64,000 nucleotides of DNA from Peromyscus leucopus (GCF_004664715.2 NC_051085.1:23954551-24018550), one strand, 5' to 3'. Shown: positions 12,749 through 25,867, counted from the first letter of the stretch. Notes: generated by a model from the sequence alone, not told the origin. Made by a program: numbers and translations.

Positions 12749-12893
12749 GGTAGGTCTCAAAACCGGGTTTCTCTGTGTGTAGCCTTGGCTGTCCTGGAAC
12801 TCATTCTGTAGAACAGGCTGGCCTTGAACTCACAGAGATCCACCTGCCTCCCTCTCCCAGTTGCTGGGATTAAAGGAGCATGCTATCACTACA
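12749..12893 (-). repeat. B1 SINE, older copy
   Basis: Reverse-complement B1 (gggtttctctgtgtgtagcc ... gctgggattaaagg), diverged at the ends. Confidence 0.8.
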
Positions 12894-13687
12894 CCACAAA
12901 ACTTTGTTTCTTATATTTCTGAATTGAGACACTCAAAGGGATTTTATTCAAATTCTTTCCATCTAGAAATATAAACATCTATAAGAAAATAAGGATGGTG
13001 AAATTATTCATGAGACAATTCTGTGGACATGTGGCTCTAAATATTTTGGAGACACTTTAAGATGTGTTATCCAAAGTGTTGAATTTGGTCTTCATGTACT
13101 CTCTTGTTACTTTAGCTCATTTTTGAAAGATGAAAAATAAACAAATGAAAGTATATATACATATATGGGTGTACATACACATGAGGAAATCATTTATGAT
13201 GTATTATAAATTTTCTTTCCACTGTGAGGTTTTTAACTTCATGCTTTAAAATTAATGCTCTATATATCTTCTTGTGTTTTTCTTTGGCTGAGAAAATGTA
13301 TTTTATTTTTATCTTCCTATTATGTATATTTTATAATTGAAACAATGTTCTCATTAACCATTATTTATTCTAAATTAAACTTACTATATTAGTTTTCATT
13401 CTTTCCAAAAGACCTACAAAAACCAAAATCATAAATTACTTAGATGTGGCAAAAATCACTAATTGAAAATACATGCTTTTTTTTCTGTTGTTTCTGTCAA
13501 TTTGTTTCCTTAAATATTAAATTGTGGAATATATTTTTGTTTTTATAGCTACACAGAGTATTAGAAGTATTATAGTTTCCATTAAGGTTGAGTTTCCTTT
13601 TTGTTTATTTGAATTTTGACATTTAAAGATTCTCAAATAATGTAAGTTACCTTAATTAAGAGCTTCTTTCTTAATTAAGAATTAATA
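12894..13687. other. AT-rich, nothing recognised
   Basis: No repeat family or exon recognised. Confidence 0.5.
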
Positions 13688-13945
13688 TTTAACCTTTATT
13701 AATATTATCACTAAAGTGATAGAAATGTCTTTCTCACCTAACATGATAGTTAGTGAACCACCTGGAGGAAAGTATCCATAAGTATGGGTGCACCAGGGAA
13801 TTAGGCTCCATGCTTAATACTTAGTCGTTATTAATATCACTAAAGTGATAGAAATATATTTCTCACCTAAGTTTATAGCTAATGAACCACCTGGAGGAAA
13901 GTATCCATAAGTATGGGTGCACCAGAGAATTAGGCTTTATGCTTA
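13688..13945. repeat. Two-copy tandem duplication, 129-bp period
   Basis: Two adjacent units share long near-identical blocks (gaaccacctggaggaaagta, tccataagtatgggtgcacc). Each contains ATCACTAAAGTGAT, at 13707-13720 and 13836-13849, a perfect inverted repeat with a two-base loop. The 129-bp offset is constant from the hairpin to the end of the unit. Confidence 0.85.
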
Positions 13946-14283
13946 GGGTGTTTTTTGTTTTGTTTTGTTTTGTTGAATGTCAGGGATGTAACTGATAGAA
14001 GGCTTAGCGTCTTGTCTATGAAGAAAAGAGAAAGTCTATGAAGAAGAACACCTGTGTAGAAGACTTTTGATTCACTTCAGGCCTACTTAATTTTTGTGTT
14101 CATCCATGTAGGCAGAAGTAAGACAATCTAGGGATTATTTTGAAAAAACTCAAGCACTGTGAAGGCCCTATGGCAATGTAAATTTTATTGAAATATTTTA
14201 ATGTAATTGGTTATGAAATTACAAAGATGCCCAAACAAGATGACAAATTTCAAAGTAAGTGCCTATGTGTGGGCTTCATAGTT
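13946..14283. other. Intergenic, nothing recognised
   Basis: Includes a short (GTTTT)n tract near 13955-13975; otherwise unremarkable. Confidence 0.5.
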
Positions 14284-14298
14284 AAAAATCCACACTCT
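14284..14298 (+). repeat. Left TSD of element copy B
   Basis: AAAAATCCACACTCT, identical to 17377-17391. Confidence 0.75.
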
Positions 14299-14771
14299 TG
14301 GGACCTGGAGAGAAAAACTCCAGCTACAAATGGCGTCCAACAGCTCAAGTTTCCAACTTAAACCTGAAAATATTTAATAACCAATTCTAAATGGAGCCAA
14401 AACCAGATTCCTGCTTCATGTCTCATATGTGCAGCTAGACGCTGCAACATGCAGGTTTGAGCTATGAAGGGTTATGGTTTGTGGTGTGAGTGTGGGCTTG
14501 ACCTAGGCTATGTTACACAGAGGTGTCTCCAAGCTGCACACTATGCTGTGTGTTGGTTATAGTTTTTACTAGTTCAAAAAAAAAAAAAAAAAGAGGTTTC
14601 TGGGCTACACACTGCTTTGATAGAAGCATAGACCCACTATTTCTGAGAGCTGATGGCTCCCAGAGCTGGCAGAAAATGTACCATCACCATGTTGGGAAGC
14701 TGAAGTGGGTGGAGCCAGCAGCCACAGCACCTTTTCAGTCTTAGAATGCTGCAGTTTAAAGTAATAGGTTC

Positions 14772-15434
14772 TTTGTGGAAATCCACAAAGATACGCCCAC
14801 AATAGACTGCTAGCAATGGTCGAGAGACAGCCCGAACTGACCTACTCTGGTGATGGGATGGCCAAACACCCTAATAGTCATGCCAGAAACCCCATCCAAT
14901 GACTGAGGGATCTGGATGCAGAGATCCATGGCTAGGCCCGGGGTGGAGCTCCAGGAGTCTAATTAGCGATAAAGAGGAGGGTTTATATGAGCGAGAATTG
15001 TTGAGACCAAGGTTGGATAAAGCACAGGGACAAATAGCCAAAAGAATGGAAACACATGAACTGTGAGCCAAAGGCTGAGGGCCTCCCAACAGGATCAGGC
15101 CCTCTGAATAGGTGAGACAGTTGATTGGCTTGATCTGTTTGGGAGGCATCTAGGCAGTGGTACCAGGTCCTGTGCTCATTGCATGAGTTGGCTGTTTGAA
15201 ACCTGGGGCTTATGCAGGGACACTTGGCTCAGTCTGGGAGGAGGGGACTGGACCTGCCTGGACTGAGTCTACCAGGTTGATCTCAGTCCTCGGGGGAGGT
15301 TTTGCCCTGTAGGAGGTGGGAATGAGGGTTGGGCTGGGAGGAAGGGGAGGGGAGCAGGAGGGGGGAGAACAAGGGAATCCGTGGCTGATATGTAGAACTG
15401 GATGGTATTGTAAAATAAAATAAAAGAAAAAAAT
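14772..15434 (+). mobile_element. 5'-truncated L1 (3'UTR) inside copy B
   Basis: L1 3'UTR with the G-rich polypurine stretch (about 15285-15370) and an AATAAA-rich tail. The near-exact TSD AAAG[T/C]AATAGGTTC is at 14758-14771 and 15435-15448. The copies at 31.9-33.1 kb and 37.3-38.06 kb belong to the same L1 subfamily. Confidence 0.8.
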
Positions 15435-17109
15435 AAAGCAATAGGTTCAAGGTAATTTAAAAAATAAGCCACGTAAAGATGACTACCACACAGAGAATCT
15501 GGATTATGTTCTCTTTGATATTCATAACTAAAGAAAAACATTTGATTACAAAAACTGTTGAGTTATGCCAATATGTATATTTTAAAGGCAACTTGACTTC
15601 AAAATTTGGATATAAGGATATGTTGCTTTGGAAAAGAGGCTCTGCTTTTGTTTCCACAGAAAGCCAGAGGCTATGGATTTGTTCCAGATTAAGATACATC
15701 AGGTTTGACCAGCCAAGATCCCCTGAAAGGTCTCCAATGACACCATGTCCCAGATGATCCAACATCCAGATTGGATTCAATACAACTGGCTCAGACAATA
15801 CACCCTCATGGACTACTCCATGATCCTAAAATTTTCTTTGTATCCCCATAAGATACAGCACCCCCCTCCAGCAGGAAGTAGTAAGAGAAGCTACGCTATG
15901 CCAAAATTCCCAAATATACCAAGCTGGCTTAGGAAATGGAATTGGCTCATTCCTTCTCTAAACTCAGACATATTCCTTAAAAAAAATGGTTAAGAGATTC
16001 TTGTGTCCCAGATCAGAAGAGCCCTCTGGTGTGGGACAGAGAATAACCAATATTTTTATTTAAAATAGGTTGATTATAAATGCAATCTCTTTCTAGAGAA
16101 GAAAAGGGGATATGATATAGATATGATAGGATAAAAGGGTATTTGCTGAACCTATTTTAAAGAGCAACAACTTGTTTAAAATGTTTTATATAGGTATAGA
16201 TTTTAGTTTATTGATACAAACTTAAAGTTAATTTTGTTATACTGGGTGTATATTTCTACTCTTGTTTAAGGTGTTATGTTTGTACAGCTCATTTAAAATT
16301 GTAATGGATAATTAAAAATACATTAATAATTAGTCATCTATGATAATCATACTTGTAGCCATGTTAGTTAAGTCTTCTAGGTATACATAGATATATTTCA
16401 GATAGATAGGTAATCTTCAAACACTTCAAAGATCTACAGAATATGGCATTTAAAATATTTTTAAAAATTTAGACATGTCTGCTCCTGGCAGCACCGATTT
16501 ACTGCAGAGAGGAGGGTGGGCATCGAAGACACTCCACATGGAGTTTATCTTCACCTTGGCAAAAATAGTCATTTGGGCAAGAAACTGTTCTTGCCTGGAC
16601 TGCTCAATTGACCGGACATACAGGACCCATAGAAAGATGACTATTAAACTTTGCTTGACAAAATGGTCCTTTCGGTTCCTGCTTCATTGAGAAAGCTGCC
16701 AGACATTCTACAGGACACTGAGAAAAAAGACCAAGAGACTGTAGCCCTGTGGGCTGAAGACAGATGCCCCAACTTTACAAAGGAACATGAGGTGACTATC
16801 CAGGCTGTCAGCTGTCTCTGTCTACCCTGCAAGACTCCTGAAAGTTGCTTGCATCCTTCTCCCATTTCTCAGGTAATATTATATCCTTCTGAGGTCTTTG
16901 ATGTATTTGAGGCTAGATAGTTACAATTTTCCTTAGTTATGATAAAAGATAAGTTTGATATAAAACCTTAAACTCACAAATATAAGATAGATGGGATATC
17001 TTCTTTAATATTGTAACTGTAATTCTTGCTTGATAATTGTTTTGTTATATGTAATTTTACTATGTTAAAGTTATAACCTTCCTTTTTTGAAAAAGAAGAA
17101 AAGGGCAAG

Positions 17110-17373
17110 TGCTGTGGATATTGCTCTGTATAAATAAAACACTGATTGGCCAGTAGCCAGACAGGAAGTATAGGCAGGACTAGCAGAGAGGAGAATTGAG
17201 GGAACAGGAAGGCAGAGGGGAGACTGTCTGCAGCTGCTGCCAGGACAAGGAAGATGTAAGGTACCAGTAAGCCATGAGCCACGTGGCAAAGTATAGATTA
17301 ATAGAAATGGGCTAAATATAAGGGTAAGAGCTAGACAATGATAGGCCTGAGCTAATGGCCAAGCAGTTTAAAT
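17110..17373 (+). mobile_element. Partial 3' LTR of copy B
   Basis: Starts TGCTGTGGATATTGCTC after the purine tract. It contains a tataaataaaa block, cagaggggagactgtctgca and gtatagattaatagaaatgg, and ends at cagtttaaat before the A tail, so the U5 end is missing, as expected for an RNA copy. Confidence 0.6.
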
Positions 17374-17376
17374 AAA

Positions 17377-17391
17377 AAAAATCCACACTCT
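17377..17391 (+). repeat. Right TSD of element copy B
   Basis: AAAAATCCACACTCT follows the A-rich end. Its first As are ambiguous with the tail; the core TCCACACTCT is not. Confidence 0.75.
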
Positions 17392-19228
17392 CATTGGGAA
17401 TGGAAATAATAATTTAAAAAGGGAAGGGAAAGAGGAAATTGTAAAGAGCATTTTTTTGAACAAAGTTGGGGCTCCACATAGTCTAGATCGTGTAGGAAGG
17501 CCAAGCTATGGCCTATAGAGAGAATACAGAACACAGGTGATTGGAGAACAGGTGACTGGGCTAAGCATAGAAAGCCTTCTATTGGGATCTATTTTCTGAC
17601 CTACCTGTGATGTGGTCAAAGATGCTCAAATGTGTCCTAGATATACTTGGGTCAGAAAAAGATTTGGCATTTTTTAAAAACTACTAAGCAACAAGGTTTA
17701 TAATGACAGGTTATCAAGCCCTGAGGAGAGGCTAGAGAGGGGTGACCAGATTCCTGTTACAGAGGAAGAGAAATTACTTCTGTAAGTGTGTACTAAAGCT
17801 TGGTATGTTCAAGAGAACTAGAGTTCAGAGAACACATGCCACATGCAATGAGAGGAAGATGTTGTAGAGCCTTAAAACAATATGAACTTTCCTCAGAAGA
17901 GAAAGTGTTGTTTCTCAAGTCATAGATGTGAGACAGGAATTCTCAGAGGAAGAGAGATAAAAAGATAGAAAAAGTGTTCCCTGTCTCTTCTGTTGTCTCT
18001 TTAACCTACAGACTGAATTTGGGGACAGAGTCTAACTTTGGAGAGCACTAAATACATTGGTTATGTGTATCAATGTTGAAAGCTTTCCAATCCAGAGTGC
18101 TCATCCTTCCTTCTATCATCTAAAGGTGAGACAGTCATTACGGAGTTGTCTGTTCCATATTGAGTGCCAAGAGAAGAGTTCATACTGTTTTAAGAACTTT
18201 AAGAGGAAAGTATGTGAATAATAAGAATTCTTTCTAATTACAGTTTTTTTTTTAAGATTTTTCTCAGTGTATAGCCAGTTATCAGAGTTTGAGGATATAC
18301 GTAACTAACCAATGCTTATAAAATAATTAGCATCCTTTTGTATTTTATCAGCCAGACTCACACAGATCTTGTGTACTATCCTATTTATATCCACCTATTA
18401 ATTTTTTGGATACTTAATCTCTTACATCAATTATAGGTGCAGCTTTGTTGAAATTAAAATGTGTTTGAGTCAGACTCATATTATAAAAGCAATACAGAAA
18501 AGCTAACCACTAATTGGGACTTGCAAAATATATTTTTACAGATTGAAATGAAAAACAAAATGTCATTTAAATGTTTTAATTGGTTTCAGTTTTACAAGTG
18601 CAAACCAGATGGTTTCTTTTCAAGTAGTTTACAATGTCTATGCTACATAACTGAATTACCAAGGCAGCTGTGATTGCTAACATTTACCTAAACAGAACAA
18701 CATGCCTGCTATTTGTTTGCTGAGAGTACCTGCTTGGGAAAAAAGAAAAGAAACCAAGCCATAGCCTTGCTTGTTCTAGAGAGCATACCACTTTAATAAA
18801 ATAGCTTACATATGAGCTATACATATTAATATATATCACAAAATGAATGCTAATTTTGTAGTTATACTTCCTTGCTAACTTCCTTGCTAGGTGTTAAAAC
18901 CAAACAGTCTCTCTGGATTCATCCATTTTAATTGTCTACCATAGTAAATTTTATTTACAGTTTTAATGTGAAGAAATTGCTTTTATATTTGTACTTCAGT
19001 TTCTTGGTCTCTTTAAACTGCCGACTGAAATGTTATGTTTTATAAGCAACTGTTTCTTTTAGAAAGGAACTAAGGTCTTCTGACTATACTTGTAGTAAGA
19101 TATATTTTACATATTAGCTGTAACTGAGGTAAGGAATGAAATGATTCTTCAGTCCTATTTGTGTGTTTGTGTTTGTTTTTTTTTTCTTACTGATTTTTTG
19201 AGATTGTTTTGATGTTCATTTTTGGTTG

Positions 19229-19233
<5 letters not shown>
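17392..19233. other. Intergenic, nothing recognised
   Basis: About 1.8 kb without a recognised repeat or exon. Confidence 0.5.
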
Positions 19234-19289
<56 letters not shown>

Positions 19290-19400
19290 AGTGGATATGT
19301 AAGTAGAGAGGATCTAGGAGCAGTTGGGTGAAGGAAAAGAATATGATCAAAATATATTGCATGAAAAAAAATTAAATAAAACCCACCAACACCACAACAA
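19234..19400 (+). repeat. L1 3' end with GA microsatellite
   Basis: (GA)n at 19234-19284, then the L1 3' terminal block (gaggatctaggagcagttgg, atgatcaaaatatattgcatg) and an A-rich tail. Confidence 0.65.
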
Positions 19401-21656
19401 AAACAAAAGAAGAGTTTTTTAATCTTCCAGAAATATTCTTAATTAGTAAAGAGATTCAAAAACTTACTGTCAAAAGATGGAAATCAACCTACCAAGCAAA
19501 TGGAAGTCATAAATAAGCAGGCATAGGTGTTCTCATATCTGGTAAAGAAAACTTCAAAGAAATTTAGTTTGACATGATAATAAGGGTCATAAAGGAAACA
19601 ATCCATTAGATGCATATAACAATTCTAAACATTTATAAACCAAATATTAAGGATCCTAATTTAATAAAACAAACACCAAGAGTCAGAAAAGGCAATGTAG
19701 GTCCTGATACAATAATAATGGGGACTTCAATATCCACTGTCATATTCAGATAGATCTTCCAAACTAATAACCAACAAAGAAACTTCAGAGATAAATTATA
19801 ACATGGACCAATTCAATTTAACAGATATCTACAGAACATTCCATGTAAGGTATACAGAATACACATTCTTTTCAGCAGCACATGTATTGTTCACCAAATT
19901 TAACACATCATATGCCCCAGAGCCTCAATAGACACAAAGAAGAGAGAATTTCTTGTATCTTAACAGATACAAGAACAACAGATACTGTGATCTCACAGTA
20001 AAATAAAAGTAGAAATCTACAGCCAGTGAAACTTCAAAAATGACACAAATAGTTGGAGAGTGAAAAAATATTTTTGATTAAACTGTGTCATGAAGAAATC
20101 ATAAAGAAATGAAAAAATTCCTAGAATCAACTGACAAATGAGAGCACAACAGGTCATCTGGTATACAACTAAGTCCTAAAAGAAAAGTTTGAAAAATAAG
20201 TACTCATATTATAAAATAAGAGATCCCAAATAAATAATCTAGTGACACACCTCTGGAAGAACAGTAATGTCAAATCCAGTTGTTAGCAATTAATAGTAAT
20301 TAGGATTAGGGTAGAAAATGATGAAATACACACTAAACGCACAATACACAGAACCAACGAGACAGTTGTTTCTTTGAAAAGATAAGTAAGATTGATAAAT
20401 TCATAGGCAAACAAACAAAAATAAAAAGAGAACACTAAATCACAAAATTCATAAGAGAAGAGAGTGATGAATACATCACACCCCAGCTAGATTCAGAAGA
20501 TCATGAGGGAACAAATTCAAAATTTACATTCCAAAATGCTAGAGGAAATGGAGCTATTTCTAAATGTATATGACCAAGGAAAGCCAGAAGCTACAGATCA
20601 TTTAAACAGACCCACAAGAAATGAATGAGATTTAAGAAGTAATTAAATGTCTCCCTATAAAGAGAACTCTCAGAGCAGATAGATTCTGATAGATTCTATC
20701 AAACTGTAAAGGAGATCAAACACCAGCACTTCCCAGAGTACTCCAGAGAAATTGAAAAGAGGAAGGAACATTAACAAATTCATTCTCTGAAGCTAGTATT
20801 TTTACCTTGATATAAAACCTGGATAAAATAAAACAATAACATCAGCAAAACTATAGATCAATTTCTCTGATGGACATAGATGTAAAAATTGTAAAGAGAA
20901 TTCAAATATAATTCAAGAACACATTAAAAAGACACTTCATTGTGACCAAATGGACTTCAGTCAAGACAAGATCCATCATCTTACACAAATCTTATAGTGT
21001 AATGTTCCATATACATAAACTTCAGAAAGGGCAATCTCAGTAGATAATGAAAGATGTTTGACAATGTTAAACATACCTTCATGATAAAAGCCCTGGAGAA
21101 ATTAGGAGTACATGGAAGGGAGAGACTGTATATAACAAACATATAGTTAATAGCATACTAAATGGGAAAAATAGAGTACTTAATTTAAAAGCATATATGC
21201 AACAAGAGTACCCATTCTCCTTCATTTCACTCAATATAGTGCTTAAAGTCTTAGAGTACTAAGATATGGATACAAAATGGATAAAACTGACAAAGGAAAA
21301 ATCAAATTGCCTCTATTTACATGTAGTTTTATACTTAAGAGAGCCTATAAACTCTTCCATAAAGCTCATAGGTATAATAAACCCTTCTGTAAAGCTGCAG
21401 AAGGCAAAGTCCACATAGAAAAAGCTCTAGCTATCATACATAATGATAATGAACTCAGAGAGAAATGGGAAACATAGCCCATCCCCTAAACCAAAGTGGT
21501 GAAAAATGTCTACAATGAAAACTCTAAGACCCTGAAAAAAGAAATTAGAGAAGACACTAGATATTGACAAGTGTTTGGCAAGATGTTTCCAATCCACTCA
21601 CGGACTGGAAGAACCAATATTATGGAAATGGCTACATTACAAAATGCAATTTGCAG

Positions 21657-21840
21657 CCGGGCGTTGGTGGCGCACGCCTTTAATCCCAGCACTCGGGAGG
21701 CAGAGCCAGGCGGATCTCTGTGAGTTCGAGGCCAGCCTGGGCTACCAAGTGAGCTCCAGGAAAGGCACAAAGCTACACAGAGAAACCCTGTCTCGAAAAA
21801 CCAAAAAAAAACAAAACAAAAAAAAAACAAACAAAAAAAC
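21657..21840 (+). mobile_element. Young B1 SINE inside the old L1, 16-bp TSD
   Basis: Near-consensus forward B1 (ccgggcgttggtggcgcacg ... tctcgaaaaacc) and A/C-rich tail. The exact TSD AAAATGCAATTTGCAG is at 21641-21656 and 21841-21856. Confidence 0.95.
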
Positions 21841-22705
21841 AAAATGCAATTTGCAGATTTAATGCAGACCCAATAGAAATTCCAATGTCTTTCATCATAA
21901 AGTTAAAAACAATTGAAGGTTCACACAGAAATATGAAAGATCATTAGTATACAAAGCAATCTTAAGCAGAAAGAACAGAGCTAACAATACCTGACCCCTA
22001 ACTGCAGAGACATCGTGACCCTGACAGAATGATACTGGCTGGCACTAACCAGACATGCAGAGCAATGGAGCAGAGAAAGGACCTCGAAACAAATCCACAC
22101 AGATGTGGCTAGTGCATGCTTAATAAGGATTTCGAATAGACTTTGAAGATATAAACTGAGAAAAAAAAAAAGCCTATTCAACAAATGGTCCTAGGAAAAC
22201 TGGGTATCCACCTGAAGAAGAATGCTATATATCATACTTGTCATTTCCCCACAAAAACCAATTAAATACATTAGAGACCTTAATTTAAAAGCCGAAATGC
22301 TGAAAGTGTTAGAGGAAAACTTCAGGAATGTGCTTTAGGATGTGAGTATAGGTAAGAAACAGGCCTCCAGTAGTGTCACCATTATGGAAATCAGTAAGGA
22401 CATTTCTAAAACCCTAAAAAAACAGAACTACCATGTGAGCCAGCAGTACCCTTCCTAGGCATAGATACCTAAAGCACTCCAAATCCTACAGTAGTTATAT
22501 TTACACATCCATGTGTATTGCTGCACTACTCACAATAGCAAGACAATGAAATCAGCCTGCTTGGCTGCCCATCAGCTGATGAACAGATAGACAGTGAGAA
22601 CGTGCAGGAAAATGGATGGACTTGGGAAACATTACATTACGTCAAATGACCGAGATTTAGAAAAACAAATATCACATATTGTCTCTTATGTAGATGCTGG
22701 CTTTT

Positions 22706-22708
<3 letters not shown>

Positions 22709-22748
<40 letters not shown>
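22709..22748. repeat. TG microsatellite
   Basis: Uninterrupted (TG)20 within the L1 3' region. Confidence 0.9.
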
Positions 22749-22750
<2 letters not shown>

Positions 22751-25700
22751 AGGACCATGAGTATTGGGAGGTAGTAGAAGAAAATCAACAAAACATATTT
22801 TGTTTAAAATGCTATAATGAAACAGTACTTTGTATGCAAATTAAAATATCTTTAATAAAGAGAAACAAACAGGGAAGCATAGAAAAAATGATTTAGTTGT
22901 TAGAGGACTTGAGGAAATTAAAAAATACATGTGATTTCTTATGGTTGTTAAGATCGAAATACAGAAAATGACATTGAAATTTCCTACAGATAATCAAATT
23001 ATTAAACATCATTTGAAAATACTATTCAAAATTTGACTGTCAATATAACTAGGTAATTGTACTCTAGGGAAATTTTCTGTGTACACAAATGGTTTTTACT
23101 AATTTTTCTCTGATTTAACAACACATTTTGTGTAAACCATAAACTTAACAACTCAATAACTTTTGAGTGAGTCTTAAAAATTGAAGTTACTTGACATACT
23201 AAAATAAGTGCAAATGTACCAAAATTTTCTTTCATCTTTTATACTATTTCTTAAGTTTTCAATTCATTATTCTGAGGATTCTATGGTCTTGGTTTGCTAA
23301 TTGCTTCATTTCAAATACTCTTAAATTTTATAGCTGTTTTGTTTGGCTTTTGAAAAATGTAGCTGGCTTCATGTTTCATAATGCTCTGTTGCCTTTTCAT
23401 TTGAAGAATTTGGATATGTTTATCTTCCATTCTTTATTATATCATGACTTTATCCAATATTCTTGGGGAATTGTTTTAAATTCTGCTATTTCTCTGATGC
23501 TCTGCTGATGCTAAATTTCTTCATATTTTCTCAGATTGTTTTGTGATGTAAGTGTATGGACGGACAGTGATAGTGTGGTTCTGGGAGACCAGAATGGGCG
23601 ACTGCTGTCACCATCGACTGCAGCCCAGTGCGGATATTCTTTTGAAACAAATCTTTATGTTGTGTTTTATGGTAATGATTAAATAATTAATAATAAAATT
23701 TAATGATAAACTTGATATTAAGTACTATCTTAGGGGATGTAATTCCACATTGCAATGGTGCATTTGATATACACAGTTGCCTATGTGTCATACATAACGC
23801 TATAGATTGCAAGTCCATATAGTGATTATTTCCTTTCACGATGGGAAGAGGACTTATGTTTGGGGGCCACAAAATATGGGAAGTATACATATGGTCACAG
23901 TATTGGGAGTTTCCCCAGAGCTCATGTTTAGAGATTAAACCACTTGCCTAATAGTCACAGGCTAGAGAGTGCTACTTAGACGGCAACAAAATCCATTTTA
24001 ATATCTTATTAATACAAACTCCTAGTAAAGTCTCCTGTGACCCAGACTGTCCATTACTATATTTGTCTTGGATTTTAGCTTAGAATAAAACTAGCCTAGA
24101 AGCTCCAAGGCATTCTCTACCTCAGCTATCATCTTAGTGTGGATGTACCAGCATTTAGCAAATGGAAAGAAAGTGATGTGAGACCTGTGCCTTCTAGACA
24201 CCAACTTTATGGAAAGGAATCACGTGATTCACTGACCCTTCCTCTTTTGTGCTTGCTGATACAGATGTGCTCACAGATGGCCAAGTGGGTGTGCCCATGT
24301 GAAAAAACGTCTTCAATAGAATAAGAGAATTTTATTCCTGCTACAGTGCATTCTCAGTATAAAAAATATTTAAAGCCAACTATTAAACATAAACCACTTC
24401 TCTGGTTTTAAAACTGGATTTCTTTCCTCTGTTTTACTGTAAATGTATTGCTTAATTGGGAAAAAATACAAGAACATTAGGTAAATAGGAAATTAGTGAA
24501 ACATTTCCCTTAACTTTAACACCCTTTTATTCATATCATGTGTTTCTCTTCTATTTCCTAATAAATTTACTTTAACACAATTAATTGTGTTTTTCCAATT
24601 ACCGTGTTAAGAAATAAATATTTTATTTATTTCTACCTTATTTTTAACTGAACATATTGTGTTCTATAAAGAGACTGTATTTACTTATCTGGAACTCTTA
24701 TGATGTTCCCAATTTTTGGGCCATGAAAACTCATGTGGGTTTAACACTAAATGTGTGACTTTAAAATGTTATTTCTTGGTATCTCCTTCCTTTTCTGTAA
24801 AACAGCTATAATTATATCACTGTAGTTATACAGAAGATAAAAGGTGCGTGTGTTTCAGAGGTAGGAAACAAGGACAGATTTGAATATCAGTTTCTGACTT
24901 CAGAAGCACACTTTGGGCTGGTGATTAGCACAGTTCCCTGTTTAGCAATACATGCTAATACAAGAAGAAAGTTGTTTTTTATATTTCAGCTATGAATAAA
25001 GTACCTGCATTTTATTCAATACTTTTTAAGATGACCATTGATCTTTGGTGAAAGCTAATTCAACTTGACATGATAGGAGTTGTATCTTGGTTAATAAAAG
25101 TTGGCCCCATGTTAATAATTGGAGGTGGTGTTAGCTTATGGCATGTTGTTCAGTGGACCATCTCATCTCCTGTGATATATAAAAACTCCCACTTTGTGAA
25201 GCATCTTTAGTTTTTGAGAGCTAGGTAAGCAATGTGTGGATTGGTTGTTTTCAGCATCACTGAGACTGCATGGCATACATTTATATAAGGGTACAAATTG
25301 GAGTGGTGTTTTAGGGGCCCTTAGGATGAACAATGCTATATTTGTGATCAAAACAATAGCTAATAATGTATGGCTTATATTAAATTAGACTTTTAATTGA
25401 CAAGGGAAAACTAAAATATTTTTTTACAGGGGGTGCTGGTAGGATAACAAATTTCAACAAGGCATAGTGAGAGATTTTATTAGAAAAATTGAGAGCAATG
25501 ATTGAAATCTCTAGGGAACAATTAATCTAGAACACTAGTATTATTCAAATATAAGGTGATTAAACATACACCATGCTTTTAAAAGACCATAAACATTAGT
25601 GAACAGAATATAGCATATTTATTTATATTTACAGTGTAAATTATGTTTGGGAAAAAAATGTTTATTTTTCCCATGAAAAGCCACTTTGTGAATATTACCA

Positions 25701-25816
25701 AATTATGTATCATGGAAGAATTAGACATGCCAATCACCCATATAAAATGATGGTTAATAAAGAATATGTCTCATATCTTTTACTTCTTTAATAAATATTT
25801 AGGAATACTGGTCAAA

Positions 25817-25818
<2 letters not shown>

Positions 25819-25864
<46 letters not shown>
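25819..25864. repeat. TG microsatellite
   Basis: Uninterrupted (GT)23. Confidence 0.9.

Positions 25865-25867
<3 letters not shown>

Larger units (their letters stand above)
14299..17376 (+). mobile_element. LTR-element copy B, probably L1-mobilised RNA copy
   Basis: The element is homologous to copy A (7-10 kb) but in the opposite orientation. It starts with an LTR-end-like stretch (gggacctggagagaaa), then a primer-binding-site-like tggcgtccaac, a decayed internal region, a purine tract at about 17090-17109 and LTR sequence from 17110. It stops in AAATAAAAAAAA. It is bounded by an exact 15-nt direct repeat, AAAAATCCACACTCT, at 14284-14298 and 17377-17391, and the junction TT/AAAAA fits the L1 endonuclease site. 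LTR elements integrated by integrase leave 4-6 bp repeats, so this arrangement suggests reverse transcription of the RNA by L1. No intact viral-type gene is present. Confidence 0.6.
19430..22870 (+). repeat. Old L1 ORF2 and 3' end
   Basis: Decayed L1 in forward orientation. Recognisable ORF2 steps in order: the endonuclease region (ggggacttcaatatccact near 19720, acagaacattccatgtaagg near 19830), the reverse transcriptase region (ctccagagaaattgaaaaga near 20740, tttctctgatggacatagatg near 20862, cattctccttcatttcactc near 21210), and the C-terminal region (ttcacaatagcaagacaatg near 22535). Many stops and indels. A TG repeat at 22709-22748 and an A-rich 3' end follow. Confidence 0.75.

Noticed and set aside
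13688..13945. CRISPR-like direct repeats with hairpins
   Set aside because: Only two long adjacent units without spacers, in a mammalian genome; a tandem duplication.
15745..15993. Coding-like frames in element copy B (also 16475-16920)
   Set aside because: They lie inside a decayed LTR element, are short and separated by stops, and were kept only as part of the element.
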